Part shown: positions 1 through 8,810 of the stretch, in pieces
How the letters are laid out: each line of letters opens with the position of its first letter
Numbering within the stretch: the stretch's first letter is position 1
Source: Rhodoferax sp.
GTDB taxonomy: Bacteria > Pseudomonadota > Gammaproteobacteria > Burkholderiales > Burkholderiaceae_C
Reading direction: 5' to 3'
DNA length: 64,000 bases
Assembly: GCF_030653815.1 (NCBI RefSeq)
Contig: NZ_JAURYQ010000044.1
Span: 43,965 to 107,964 of the forward strand
Translations under genes and position numbers: made by a program
Notes under the pieces: generated by a model
Databases searched by the model: none
Seen by the model: only the letters and a program-made list of their open reading frames with translations
Told to the model about the DNA's origin: nothing

Positions 1-581
1 TCGCGCAACATCACTTTTTCTGTGCTGTTCATGCCCGCTGCCGGTTCATCCAGCGCAATCAGTTGCGGGTCGGTGGCCAGGGCGCGGGCAATCTCCAGCC
101 GCCGCTGATCGCCGTAGCTGAGGGTGCGCGCCTTGAAGTCGGCCAGGTTGCCAATGCCCACGTAGTCCAGCAACTCGTGCGCACGCTGGGCAATAGCGGC
201 TTCTTCCAACTTGAAACCGGCGGTGCGAAAAACAGCGCCGAGCAAGCCCGAATGGGTGCGCACATGGCGCCCCACCATGACGTTTTCGAGCGCCGTCATC
301 TCGGCAAACAGCCGGATGTTCTGGAAAGTGCGGGCGATACCGGCCTTGGCCACCTGGTGCACTGCCGTGGGCTGGTAGGGCTTTCCGGCCAGCTCGAAAG
401 TACCGGTGTCGGGGGTGTACAAGCCGGTAAGCACATTGAAGAAGGTGGTTTTGCCAGCGCCATTGGGGCCGATCAGGCCGTAGACCTGGCCGCGTTTGAT
501 GAGGATGCCCACATCGCTCAAAGCCTGCAAGCCGCCGAAACGCTTGGACACGCCGGCCACGTTGAGTACGTTGTCTGTCAT
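1..581 (-). CDS. livG: LivG-type ABC ATPase, 3' part cut by window edge
   Basis: ATP-binding subunit of a branched-chain (hydrophobic) amino acid ABC importer; it powers the LivH-LivM channel from the cytoplasmic side. Only the first 193 codons are in the window (the family is about 255 residues). Read on the minus strand from the ATG ending at 581, it shows Walker A GPNGAGKTT at residues 38-46, an ABC signature LSYGDQRRLEIARAL near residue 153, and a Walker B LDEPAAGMN just before the edge. It starts 26 bp after the livM stop, so livH-livM-livG is one transcription unit. A livF would be expected beyond the left edge. No periplasmic binding-protein gene for this importer is in the window, so its substrate cannot be narrowed further. 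Confidence 0.93.
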   Translation of the reverse strand, partial: MTDNVLNVAGVSKRFGGLQALSDVGILIKRGQVYGLIGPNGAGKTTFFNVLTGLYTPDTGTFELAGKPYQPTAVHQVAKAGIARTFQNIRLFAEMTALENVMVGRHVRTHSGLLGAVFRTAGFKLEEAAIAQRAHELLDYVGIGNLADFKARTLSYGDQRRLEIARALATDPQLIALDEPAAGMNSTEKVMLR

Positions 582-607
582 GTTGTTTCTTCTTGGGTAG
601 GGCTGCG

Positions 608-1693
608 TCAGGGCTTGGTGGTTTGCAGGGACTTGCCATGTTCTGGCGATGGCCACAAGCCACGCGGGCGCCACAGCATCACGATGATCATGGCCAGCGC
701 AATCAGCAATTGGCGCAGGATGGAGGCGTCGAGCCGTCCATCGGTCATGTTTTGCAGCGGGCCGGCCACATAGCGCAAGACTTCGGGCAAGGCGGACAAG
801 GCCACCGCACCCAGAATCACACCCGGCAGGTGACCGATGCCGCCCAGGACCACCATGGCCACGATCATGACGGACTCCATCAATGCGAACGACTCGGGCG
901 AAATGAAGCCCTGAAACGACGCAAACATGGCGCCTGAAACACCACCAAACGTGGCGCCCATGCCAAACGCCAGCAGTTTCAGGTTACGCGTGTTGATGCC
1001 CATGGCCTTGGCGGCGATTTCGTCTTCGCGAATGGCCATCCAGGCGCGGCCCACGCGCGAGAGTTGGAGCCGGTGCGAAATAATCACGCAACCCACCACC
1101 AACGCCAAAAACAGGTAGTAGTACAGCGAGACCGAAGCCACCTCGAACCCGGCCACCTCCACTTTCTTGCCCAGGCTTACGCCAAAAAAGCTCAGCGAGT
1201 CAATTTGACCCAAGCCCTTGGGGCCGTTGGTGATGTTGATCGGGTGGTCCAGGTTGTTCAAGAAGATGCGAATGATTTCACCGAAACCCAGCGTCACAAT
1301 GGCCAGGTAGTCGCCGCGCAGCCGCAAAGTGGGCGCGCCCAGCAAAACACCTAATAATCCAGCCAGGCCCGCCGCAGCCGGGATCACCAGCCAGATCGGC
1401 AAATGCAGGCCATTGGGAAACATGGCGGCAATGGCAGGGAAAGTATCACTGAGATGAGGTGAGGCCAGCAACGCGTACATGTAGGCCCCAATAGCGAAAA
1501 ATGCCACGTAGCCCAAGTCGAGCAAGCCGGCGTAACCCACCACGATGTTCAGGCCCAGCGCCAGCAGGACATACAGCAGCGCCATGTCGGCAATGCGCAC
1601 CCAGGCGTTGCCAAAGCCCTGCAGCACCAGCGGCAGCACCAGCAAACCCAGTGCCGCCAGCAGGAAAACGATGATTTCTTTCTTTTTTTTCAT
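608..1693 (-). CDS. livM: LivM-type branched-chain amino acid ABC permease
   Basis: Inner-membrane permease subunit of the HAAT-family importer, 361 residues, typical for LivM. The N-terminus is MKKKKE followed at once by hydrophobic segments; about nine to ten membrane spans are apparent. The family landmark LRLRGDYLAIVTLGFGEI lies in the middle, followed by a long periplasmic/loop part and the cytoplasmic EAA-like stretch (WMAIREDEIAAKAMGIN) that docks on LivG. The C-terminal tail after RPRGLWPSPEH is short. It lies 11 bp downstream of livH and 26 bp upstream of livG on the same strand, so co-transcription is almost certain. Nothing unusual is seen. Confidence 0.95.
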   Translation of the reverse strand: MKKKKEIIVFLLAALGLLVLPLVLQGFGNAWVRIADMALLYVLLALGLNIVVGYAGLLDLGYVAFFAIGAYMYALLASPHLSDTFPAIAAMFPNGLHLPIWLVIPAAAGLAGLLGVLLGAPTLRLRGDYLAIVTLGFGEIIRIFLNNLDHPINITNGPKGLGQIDSLSFFGVSLGKKVEVAGFEVASVSLYYYLFLALVVGCVIISHRLQLSRVGRAWMAIREDEIAAKAMGINTRNLKLLAFGMGATFGGVSGAMFASFQGFISPESFALMESVMIVAMVVLGGIGHLPGVILGAVALSALPEVLRYVAGPLQNMTDGRLDASILRQLLIALAMIIVMLWRPRGLWPSPEHGKSLQTTKP

Positions 1694-1704
1694 GCTGTGT
1701 CTCC

Positions 1705-2634
1705 TTAAGCCCTGTCCGCCACCCGCTCACCCAGCAGGCCCGAGGGCCGCAGCGTGAGCACAATGATCAGCACCACAAAGGCAAAAATATCCGAATAGTG
1801 GCTGCCCAGCACCCCGCCGGTGAGCTTGCCAATGTAGCCCGCCCCCAGCGCCTCGATCAGGCCCAGCAAAATGCCGCCGACCACGGCGCCGGACAGGTTG
1901 CCAATGCCGCCAAAGACGGCAGCGGTAAAGGCTTTCAGGCCCGGCAAAAAGCCCATGGTGTGTTGCACCGTGCCATAGTTGGCTGCCCACATGACACCGG
2001 CAATGGCCGCCAAAACAGCACCAATCACAAAGGTGGCCGAAATCACCAGGTCGGGCTTGACGCCCATGAGTGCCGCGACCCGGGGGTTTTCAGCGGTGGC
2101 GCGCATGGCACGCCCCAGTTTGGTGTAGTTAACCAGGTACATCAGGGTCGCCAGCGACAGCGCCGTGACGCCCAGAATCAGCACCTGAGTCACCGAAATC
2201 ACCGCACCACCAATTTCATACGGGGTGCCGCCGATCAGGTTGGGATAAGGCTTGTAATTGGGTTTCCAGATGATCATGGCCATCGTTTGCAGAAAAATCG
2301 ACATGCCAATGGCGGTGATCAGGGGTGCCAGCCGCGGGCTGTTGCGCAGCGGCCTGTAGGCGATTTTTTCGATACTGAAATTGAGCGTCGCGGCCACGAC
2401 GCAGGCAATGACCACCGCAATCAGCAGAATGATCCAGCCCGGTGCACCCGGCATGGCCTCCTGCATCAAGCCAATGATGGTCCAACTGGTCAGGGCGCCC
2501 ACCATCAACACCTCGCCGTGCGCGAAGTTGATCAGGCCAATGATGCCGTACACCATGGTGTAGCCCAACGCCACCAAGGCATACATGCTGCCCAACACCA
2601 GACCATTGATGATCTGCTGGATCAAGGTTTCCAT
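1705..2634 (-). CDS. livH: LivH-type branched-chain amino acid ABC permease
   Basis: First gene of the livHMG unit; the second inner-membrane permease subunit, 309 residues, normal for LivH. The opening METLIQQIINGLVLGSMYAL and the stretch GIIGLINFAHGEVLMVGA are highly characteristic, as is WMRATAENPRVAALMG-like text (here RAMRATAENPRVAALMGV) in the cytoplasmic coupling loop. About eight membrane spans are apparent. The 213 bp between this start and the rarA stop (2635-2847) hold no gene and must carry the operon promoter; I could not pick a convincing -35/-10 pair. The usual partner, a LivK/LivJ binding protein, is not adjacent. Confidence 0.95.
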   Translation of the reverse strand: METLIQQIINGLVLGSMYALVALGYTMVYGIIGLINFAHGEVLMVGALTSWTIIGLMQEAMPGAPGWIILLIAVVIACVVAATLNFSIEKIAYRPLRNSPRLAPLITAIGMSIFLQTMAMIIWKPNYKPYPNLIGGTPYEIGGAVISVTQVLILGVTALSLATLMYLVNYTKLGRAMRATAENPRVAALMGVKPDLVISATFVIGAVLAAIAGVMWAANYGTVQHTMGFLPGLKAFTAAVFGGIGNLSGAVVGGILLGLIEALGAGYIGKLTGGVLGSHYSDIFAFVVLIIVLTLRPSGLLGERVADRA

Positions 2635-2847
2635 ACTTTAGTTTTCTCCGATTTTTGGCCGGTTGATGTGTCAACACTTTTGCTGACCCGCTATACAGCC
2701 TTGTGAGCTTTGCCCGTGAGTTGACGGCAAGCCTGTCAACGACGTGTTTGTTTCGAAAGATTGTAGCCACGAGGCCGCCTCAGGGATCTGCACCAAACGC
2801 GCGGGTTTACCCTTGCACAAGCGCATGCAAGCAAGAGCAATGCCACT

Positions 2848-4137
2848 TCAACGCGCTTGATCGTTGCGCGCCTTGAGCGCACGCAGCTTGTCACCGATCT
2901 TGATCTCCAAGCCGCGCGGCACCGGTCGGTAAAAACCCGGCTCGGCCATGCCATCAGGCAGATAGTGCTCGCCCGCTGCAAAACCGTCAGGTTCATCATG
3001 CGCATAGCGGTAGGCTTTGCCGTAGTCCAGGTCTTTCATCAATTTCGTAGGCGCATTGCGCAGGTGCATCGGCACCGGCCGGGTACCATCCTGCTTGACA
3101 AAGGCTTTCGCTTCATTGAACGCCTTGTAGACGGCGTTGGATTTGGGTGCCACCGCCAGATACATCACACATTCCGCCAGGGCCAGTTCGCCCTCGGGGG
3201 TGCCCAGGCGCTCATAGACCTCGGCCGCATCGAGCGCCAAACGCAGCGCGCGCGGGTCGGCCAGGCCGATGTCTTCGCTGGCCATGCGGATCAGGCGCCG
3301 CGCCATATAGCGCGGATCCGCACCGCCATCGAGCATGCGCACCAGCCAATACAGTGCGGCATCGGGGTCGGAGCCGCGCACACTTTTGTGCAGCGCCGAG
3401 ATGGTGTCGTAGAACTGCTCGCCGCCCTTGTCATAGCGGCGCATGCGCTCACCCAGCACCTTGAGCAGCCACACGTCGGTGATCTCGGCGCGTTTTTCCT
3501 GGGTGGCAGACACGGCCAGCGTCTCCAGCGTGTTGAGCAGCCGGCGCGCGTCGCCATCGGCGTAGGCCACCAGGCGCTCGATCGCCTTGGGCTCGACCTC
3601 CGGCACCGCCTGCAGCGCCTGCGCCGACGCCACAATCTGCTTCAGGTCGTCGGCTGTCAAAGGCTGCAACACATAGACCGCCGCACGAGACAACAGCGCC
3701 GAATTGACCTCGAACGACGGGTTCTCGGTGGTGGCGCCTATAAAGGTGAACAGGCCGCTTTCCACATGTGGCAAAAACGCGTCCTGCTGGCCCTTGTTGA
3801 AACGGTGCACCTCATCGACAAAAACCAGCGTGCGGCGCCCCTGTTGCTGGGCCAGTTGCGCTTTTTCAACGGCTTCACGAATGTCCTTGACGCCGCCCAG
3901 CACCGCGCTGATGGTAATGAACTGGGCATCGAAGGCGCTGGCCATGAGCCGGGCAATGGTGGTTTTGCCGGTGCCTGGCGGTCCCCAGAAAATACAACTG
4001 TGCGGCTGACCGGACTCGAACGCCAGGCGCAGCGCCATACCCTCACCCAGCAAATGCTGCTGACCCACCACTTCGCCCAGGGTCTTGGGGCGCAGGCGCT
4101 CGGCCAGCGGCGAAAGAGGGGCGATGGAATGTTGCAT
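2848..4137 (-). CDS. rarA: Replication-associated recombination protein A (MgsA/RarA AAA+ ATPase)
   Basis: Cytoplasmic AAA+ ATPase of the RarA/MgsA/Mgs1 family, related to clamp-loader subunits and RuvB, acting at stalled replication forks. The protein has 429 residues, usual for the family. Walker A is GPPGTGKTT at residues 52-60, the Walker B box reads VFVDEVHRFNKGQQD, the sensor 1 stretch is GATTENPSFEVN, and the C-terminal tetramerisation region contains DGGADPRYMARRLIRMASEDIG-like text. In many proteobacteria rarA sits directly behind lolA (ftsK-lolA-rarA). Here lolA and ftsK lie on the same strand but 4.7 kb upstream, separated by an opposite-strand cytochrome module. The 212 bp between rarA and the cytochrome gene is the shared divergent promoter region. 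Confidence 0.96.
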   Translation of the reverse strand: MQHSIAPLSPLAERLRPKTLGEVVGQQHLLGEGMALRLAFESGQPHSCIFWGPPGTGKTTIARLMASAFDAQFITISAVLGGVKDIREAVEKAQLAQQQGRRTLVFVDEVHRFNKGQQDAFLPHVESGLFTFIGATTENPSFEVNSALLSRAAVYVLQPLTADDLKQIVASAQALQAVPEVEPKAIERLVAYADGDARRLLNTLETLAVSATQEKRAEITDVWLLKVLGERMRRYDKGGEQFYDTISALHKSVRGSDPDAALYWLVRMLDGGADPRYMARRLIRMASEDIGLADPRALRLALDAAEVYERLGTPEGELALAECVMYLAVAPKSNAVYKAFNEAKAFVKQDGTRPVPMHLRNAPTKLMKDLDYGKAYRYAHDEPDGFAAGEHYLPDGMAEPGFYRPVPRGLEIKIGDKLRALKARNDQAR

Positions 4138-4349
4138 ACAGCAATATTGTGACCGAGTCGACCCCTGAGATTAACTCTGCACAAAATGCAACGTCAGGCC
4201 GTGCTTTCTTTGACTTAACGCAAATAGTTGCAAGACTGCATTTGCAAAAAAACGCCATTTTTCAAAAAATGAAGAGGTCTTTACTGACTTCAAGCGCGAA
4301 CCCGTTCGCTGCAAGTCTGCTGACAGCACAACTGACATACAGGTGATCC
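4138..4349. promoter_or_regulatory. Divergent intergenic region rarA / octaheme cytochrome
   Basis: This gene-free 212 bp separates the starts of rarA (minus) and the octaheme cytochrome (plus) and must hold both promoters. It is visibly more A/T rich than the flanks around 4200-4290. TTGCAA occurs twice (4227-4232 and 4240-4245 by eye), giving a symmetric pair that could be an operator. No FNR site (TTGAT-N4-ATCAA) or clear NarL/NarP heptamer pair could be recognised. A good ribosome binding site AGGTG (4341-4345) stands 4 nt before the cytochrome ATG at 4350 and supports that start. Confidence 0.5.
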
Positions 4350-6083
4350 ATGAAAAAAGAATTGAAAACAATGGGCATCCGGGCCTGGGTGACCCTGGCA
4401 GCCACCTCGCTGCTGATGGCGTCTGCCGTGTTTGCCAAACAGCCCGACCCCGCCGTGGTCAAGCAACAGGAGCAGCGCGCGCAGGCCACGATTGACCAGA
4501 TCCGCCTGGCCATCCCCACGCCAACGGCGGGCAAATCACCCCCGACCGATGCGGCCACCTGTTATGCCTGCCACAAGGACATCAAGGAGTTTCACGCCAA
4601 CAGCAAACATGCCAGCGTGAACTGTTCCCAGTGCCACACCAAACCCGAAGAGCATCTGGCCAAAGACGGCAAGGCAGCGATTGGCACACGTACCGACCAC
4701 GCGGCCTGCGGCAGCTGCCATCAGGCGCAGTACGACTCGTTCCTGGCGATCAATTACGAATCCAAGGCCCGGGTCGAGAAGGGAACCTACAAGGGCCGCT
4801 CGCCGCTGTTTGACAAGCTCATGGCACCCCATGGCTTCACCAAGGAACACGCCGAGCCACGCAGCCATATCTTCATGCTGATGGACCAGCTGATCGTCGA
4901 CCGTGGCTATGGCGGGCGCTTTCAGCTCAAGGACTGGACCTTCCTGACCGACGGCAAAGGCGCCGAAACACAACTGTGGAGTGTGCTGCTGAAAGATGCC
5001 GAACCCGGCACCAGCGACCAGAAGATCTTTCTTCCCCAAACCGCTGCGGCGTCGAACCCGGTGTGCCTGAACTGCAAAACGCAGGACCACATCCTGAAGT
5101 GGAAATACATGGGCGACCCCGATCCCAAAGCACAATGGTCACGCACCTCCAAGGTGGTTGACTTTGTCCGTGACCTGAAGCACCCGATGAACTGCTACAG
5201 CTGCCATGACCCGCACTCCACGGCACCCCGCGTGGTGCGTGACGCACTGATCGAGGCGGTGGTAGATCGCGGCATGGGGACCTACCCCAACAACAAGGCC
5301 AAGAGCGAAAAGATCACCATGAAAAAAGTGAGCTTCCGCGACGGCTTCCGTTCCATCGGCATCCTGAGCAAGTCCGACTCCAACCTGATGTGCGCCCAAT
5401 GCCACGTGGAATACAACTGCAATCCCGGCTTTGACACCAGCACCGGCGAGTACAGCGTGACCATGGCCGACCGCCGAACCAACCATTTCTTCTGGGCCAA
5501 CGTGTTTGACTACAAGGCTGCGGCAGAGAAAATCAAGTTCAAGGACTTCAAGCATGCCACCACGGGCGCCCTGCTGTCCAAACTGCAACACCCCGAGAGT
5601 GAAACCTTCTGGGGCAGCAAGCACGAAGGCGCCGGTGTCGAGTGCAAGGACTGCCACATGCCCAAGGTCATTGGTGATGGCAAGACCTACACCTCGCACC
5701 AGCAAAAGTCGCCGCGCTACAACGTGACCGACACCTGCGTGCGTTGCCATGGCGAAATGACCAAGGAACAGGCGCTGTACCAAATCGATTCGATCCAGAA
5801 CTACACCCGCGGCAAACTGGCCAAGGCCGAGTACTGGCTGGCCCAGTTGATCGACACCTTTGCCAAGGCCAAGGCCGCCGGTGTACCGGATGAAGCCATC
5901 AAAAAAGCGCAAGCCCACCACGATCAAGCCCACATTTACTGGGAGTGGTGGACGGCAGAAAACTCGGATGGCTTCCATAATCCGGGTGCCGCCCGCGAGA
6001 CCCTGACCCGCTCGGTCAACGAGTCCCAAGCCGGCATCAAGGTGCTCAACGATGCCATGCAGGCCGTTGTTGCGAAAAAGTAG
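4350..6083 (+). CDS. Octaheme c-type cytochrome, octaheme nitrite reductase (ONR) type
   Basis: Periplasmic octaheme cytochrome of 577 residues with a signal peptide (residues 1-29, ending ASAVFA). Seven CXXCH sites are at 71, 92, 120, 282, 348, 432 and 463, and one CXXCK site (CLNCK) at 239-243. A lysine-ligated fourth heme is the hallmark of ammonia-forming octaheme nitrite reductases such as that of Thioalkalivibrio; NrfA has the same motif but only five hemes. [10 protein letters not shown] at 348-357 places Tyr355 two residues before Cys357, the spacing of the Tyr-Cys thioether described in that enzyme. PRSH (Arg171) and QHPE (His414) fit the other active-site residues. The expected reaction is six-electron reduction of nitrite to ammonia, with activity on hydroxylamine or sulfite also possible. 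Residue matches were made from memory of the family. Heme-lyase-like genes follow on the same strand. Confidence 0.88.
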   Translation: MKKELKTMGIRAWVTLAATSLLMASAVFAKQPDPAVVKQQEQRAQATIDQIRLAIPTPTAGKSPPTDAATCYACHKDIKEFHANSKHASVNCSQCHTKPEEHLAKDGKAAIGTRTDHAACGSCHQAQYDSFLAINYESKARVEKGTYKGRSPLFDKLMAPHGFTKEHAEPRSHIFMLMDQLIVDRGYGGRFQLKDWTFLTDGKGAETQLWSVLLKDAEPGTSDQKIFLPQTAAASNPVCLNCKTQDHILKWKYMGDPDPKAQWSRTSKVVDFVRDLKHPMNCYSCHDPHSTAPRVVRDALIEAVVDRGMGTYPNNKAKSEKITMKKVSFRDGFRSIGILSKSDSNLMCAQCHVEYNCNPGFDTSTGEYSVTMADRRTNHFFWANVFDYKAAAEKIKFKDFKHATTGALLSKLQHPESETFWGSKHEGAGVECKDCHMPKVIGDGKTYTSHQQKSPRYNVTDTCVRCHGEMTKEQALYQIDSIQNYTRGKLAKAEYWLAQLIDTFAKAKAAGVPDEAIKKAQAHHDQAHIYWEWWTAENSDGFHNPGAARETLTRSVNESQAGIKVLNDAMQAVVAKK

Positions 6084-6102
6084 GCACTGAACCTGGTTGA
6101 AC

Positions 6103-6135
6103 GGGGGGCGCGCTTCGGCGTGCCCCCATTTTTTT
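6103..6135 (+). terminator. Strong hairpin with UUCG loop and T-run between cytochrome and ccmF
   Basis: A 10-bp stem (6104-6113 with 6118-6127, one G-U pair) closed by a C(UUCG)G tetraloop is followed by ATTTTTTT at 6128-6135. This is a textbook intrinsic terminator. Because the downstream heme-lyase genes lie on the same strand 15 bp further on, it probably acts as an attenuator that keeps their expression below that of the cytochrome, or they have a separate promoter that I could not identify. Confidence 0.85.
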
Positions 6136-6149
6136 GGAACTTTTGACTC

Positions 6150-8057
6150 ATGATCCCAGAACTTGGCCATGTGGCCCTTATTCTTGCCCTGCAGTTGGCG
6201 CTGGTGCAAAGCGTGCTTTGCCTGGCCGGCGCTGCGCGCAACCAGGCGGGCTGGATGCGCGCGGGCAAAAGTGCCGCCAATGCGCAGTTGCTCTTTGTGC
6301 TGGCCAGCTTTGCCGCGCTGGCCTGGGCCTATTACGCCAACGATTTCAGCGTGCTGAATGTGGCCGAGCATTCCTCGCGCCAGTTGCCAACGCCTTACCG
6401 CCTGACCGCCACCTGGGGCTCCCACGAAGGCTCCATGATGCTGTGGGTGCTGATCCTGTCTGGCTGGACCGTGGCACTCAACCTCGGGACCCGTCAGTTG
6501 CCACTCGAGCTCAAAGCACGCGTGCTGGGGGTGATCGGGGGGGTCAGCGCTGTCCTGCTGGCGTTTGTGCTGTTCACCTCGAATCCGTTTCTGCGGCTCG
6601 ACCCGCCGCCCCCCGAAGGCATGGACCTCAACCCCTTGCTGCAGGACCCGGGCATGATCATTCATCCGCCACTGCTCTACATGGGCTATGTCGGCTTTGT
6701 CGTGGCTTTTGCCTTTGCCATAGCGACGATGCTGGGAAACACGACCAGCAACGACTGGGCGCGCTGGGCTCGGCCCTGGACCCAGGCGGCCTGGGGGTTT
6801 CTGACCCTTGGCATCACCGTGGGTTCATGGTGGGCCTATTACGAACTGGGCTGGGGCGGCTGGTGGTTTTGGGACCCTACCGAAAACGCCTCGCTGATGC
6901 CCTGGCTGGCGGGTACCGCACTGATGCACGCGCTGACCGTGACCGAAAAACGCGGCAAGCTGCACCTGTGGAGTATTTTTCTGGCCATCACGGTGTTTTC
7001 ACTTTGCCTGGTGGGCACTTTCCTGGTGCGTTCGGGCGTGTTGTCATCAGTCCATGCCTTCGCCCTGGATCCGGCGCGTGGTTTGTTCATCTTGCTGTTT
7101 CTGGTACTGGTCATTGGCGGCGCGCTGCTGCTGTTTGCGCTGCGGGCGTCCAGCCTGCTGCGCAACGCACAACAAGCCTTGGTGACACACGAGGTGCTGG
7201 TGCTGTCGGGCAACGTGCTGTTGTTGGTGGCCGCCGCGACCGTGCTGCTTGGCACGCTTTACCCATTGATACTGGACGCTCTGGACCTGGGAAAAGTTTC
7301 AGTCGGCCCGCCCTATTTCAATGCCGTTTTCGTCCCCTTGATGGTTCCGGTGCTGCTGCTGGTTGGTCTGGCCATGCACGCCCGCGGGCACGACACCCGC
7401 CTGCGTGCCATCGCTGCCCAACTCAAATGGCACGGCCTGGCGGCCCTGATGCTTGGCGCCGTCGTGCCCTTGCTTTACCGCGACTTGCGCTGGCCCGCCA
7501 TGCTGGCCATCACCCTGGCGAGCTGGATCACGCTGGCCACGGTCCAGGGCCTGGTGCATCAGTACCAGGCACGCGGCAGGCAGGCTTTGTCGGTGCTGGG
7601 CATGAGCGTGGCCCACATCGGCCTGGCGATCAGCGTTGTCGGGGTAGGCTTTGTGAGTTCTTATGAGAGCGAGCAGGACCTGGCCATGCGCCCGGGCGAT
7701 ACCGCCAGCCTGGCGGGCTACACCCTGACTTTTCGCGGCGTGACCGAAGTCCCGGGCCCCAACTTCTCGGCGGTGGTCGCCGACCTGATCGTCAGCCGGG
7801 ATGGCAACAACGTCGACAGGCTGAACCCGGAAAAGCGGGTTTACCATGCCTCCAGAAAACAGATGACAGAGTCTGCGATCCGTTACAGCATCACCGGCGA
7901 TCTTTATGCCGCTTTAGGTGAGCCCCTGAAAGACGGCGCCTGGAGCGTGCGCCTGTACCACAAACCCCTGGTGATCTGGATCTGGCTCGGAGCCCTGGTC
8001 ATGGCCAGCGGCGCTGCCATCGCCATTCTTGCCCGCCGCCTGAGGAGCATGACATGA
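6150..8057 (+). CDS. CcmF/NrfE-type cytochrome c heme lyase subunit
   Basis: Polytopic inner-membrane protein of 635 residues that attaches heme to apocytochrome c on the periplasmic side (System I). Landmarks are WGSHEGS at 89-95, HPPLLYMGYVG from 172, and the tryptophan-rich heme-handling motif WGGWWFWDPTEN at 235-246; about 14-15 membrane spans are apparent. It follows the octaheme cytochrome by 66 bp and ends in a 4-bp ATGA overlap with the TPR gene. In enterobacteria a CXXCK heme needs its own lyase (NrfE-NrfF-NrfG), so the context points to an NrfE-like paralog dedicated to the CLNCK site. An ordinary CcmF cannot be excluded from sequence alone. No CcmH/NrfF (LRCxxC) gene is present in the window. 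Confidence 0.88.
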   Translation: MIPELGHVALILALQLALVQSVLCLAGAARNQAGWMRAGKSAANAQLLFVLASFAALAWAYYANDFSVLNVAEHSSRQLPTPYRLTATWGSHEGSMMLWVLILSGWTVALNLGTRQLPLELKARVLGVIGGVSAVLLAFVLFTSNPFLRLDPPPPEGMDLNPLLQDPGMIIHPPLLYMGYVGFVVAFAFAIATMLGNTTSNDWARWARPWTQAAWGFLTLGITVGSWWAYYELGWGGWWFWDPTENASLMPWLAGTALMHALTVTEKRGKLHLWSIFLAITVFSLCLVGTFLVRSGVLSSVHAFALDPARGLFILLFLVLVIGGALLLFALRASSLLRNAQQALVTHEVLVLSGNVLLLVAAATVLLGTLYPLILDALDLGKVSVGPPYFNAVFVPLMVPVLLLVGLAMHARGHDTRLRAIAAQLKWHGLAALMLGAVVPLLYRDLRWPAMLAITLASWITLATVQGLVHQYQARGRQALSVLGMSVAHIGLAISVVGVGFVSSYESEQDLAMRPGDTASLAGYTLTFRGVTEVPGPNFSAVVADLIVSRDGNNVDRLNPEKRVYHASRKQMTESAIRYSITGDLYAALGEPLKDGAWSVRLYHKPLVIWIWLGALVMASGAAIAILARRLRSMT

Positions 8058-8791
8058 ATTTCTGGTTCTTTGCCGCCGCTCTGGTGCTGCTGGCCCTGGC
8101 TTTTGTTTTGCTTCCGCTGCGCCGTGAGCCACTGCCCACCGCGACAGAAGCCGCAGTGCCCCCCGGCCGTGGCCATCGCGGGACTGCCGGTTTGCTGATC
8201 CTGTTGCTGCCGCTGGTCACTCTGGGACTGTACCTGCACCTGGGTGCACCCTCTGTAGTGGGCGCGCAGCAACTCCTGCAGGCACGCGGCCAGCATGACG
8301 TGGACAGCATGATGGCCGCCCTGGAAGCCAAACTCAAGACCAACCCCGACGACACCGAGACCCTGTATGTGCTGGGGCGGTCCTACCTGGCCTTGCAGCG
8401 CCATGCAGAAGCCGAAACCGCACTGGCCAAGGCGGCCAGGCTGGCGCCCAAGGAGGCGCGCATGCTGTCGCAATACGCGGAAGTGCTGGCCATGAACCAC
8501 AACGGCAATTTGCAAGGCGAGGCAGCCCCCCTGATTGAGCAAGCCCTGGAACTGGACCCTGAAGACGAAAAAGCGCTGGAACTGGCTGGTCTGGCCGCCT
8601 TCCAGCGCGAAGAATGGGCACAAGCCGTGCACTTCTGGCGGCGCCTGCTTAAGCGGCTGCCATCCGACAGCGAGTTTCACCAGGACATGAGCCAGGCCAT
8701 CGCGGAAGCTGAAGACAAATCAGCGCGGGCCTCCGGTTTGGGTGAGCGCGCCAAACTACAGCCTCCCGAAAAGAAGCAGACGCCCCATTAG
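8054..8791 (+). CDS. CcmI/NrfG-type TPR protein for cytochrome c maturation
   Basis: Membrane-anchored chaperone of 245 residues. Two hydrophobic segments (about 4-22 and 50-67, the second reading AGLLILLLPLVTLGLYL) flank a short basic loop as in CcmI. A periplasmic TPR part follows (NPDDTETLYVLGRSYLAL..., AEAETALAKAARLAP...). These proteins hold the C-terminus of the apocytochrome and present it to CcmF/NrfE. It is shorter than classical CcmI (about 400) and longer than NrfG (about 200), as if only the first TPR block is kept. Its ATG overlaps the ccmF-like stop (ATGA at 8054-8057), so translation is coupled. It converges with lolA, leaving 19 bp between the stops. Confidence 0.82.
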   Translation: MNFWFFAAALVLLALAFVLLPLRREPLPTATEAAVPPGRGHRGTAGLLILLLPLVTLGLYLHLGAPSVVGAQQLLQARGQHDVDSMMAALEAKLKTNPDDTETLYVLGRSYLALQRHAEAETALAKAARLAPKEARMLSQYAEVLAMNHNGNLQGEAAPLIEQALELDPEDEKALELAGLAAFQREEWAQAVHFWRRLLKRLPSDSEFHQDMSQAIAEAEDKSARASGLGERAKLQPPEKKQTPH

Positions 8792-8810
8792 CCAACACTT
8801 TCAGCCAGCA

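Noticed and set aside
1798..2706. Plus-strand open frame of 302 codons opposite livH
   Set aside because: Antisense shadow of a well-identified permease gene; composition is Gln/His/Arg-rich as expected for a shadow.
4138..4349. FNR or NarL site before the octaheme cytochrome
   Set aside because: TTGAC and TTCAAG fragments are present but no symmetric TTGAT-N4-ATCAA or paired heptamers could be found.
5139..6665. Long minus-strand open frame (508 codons) opposite the octaheme cytochrome and ccmF-like gene
   Set aside because: It runs antisense across two clearly real genes, has no family text, and is a by-product of GC-rich codon bias.
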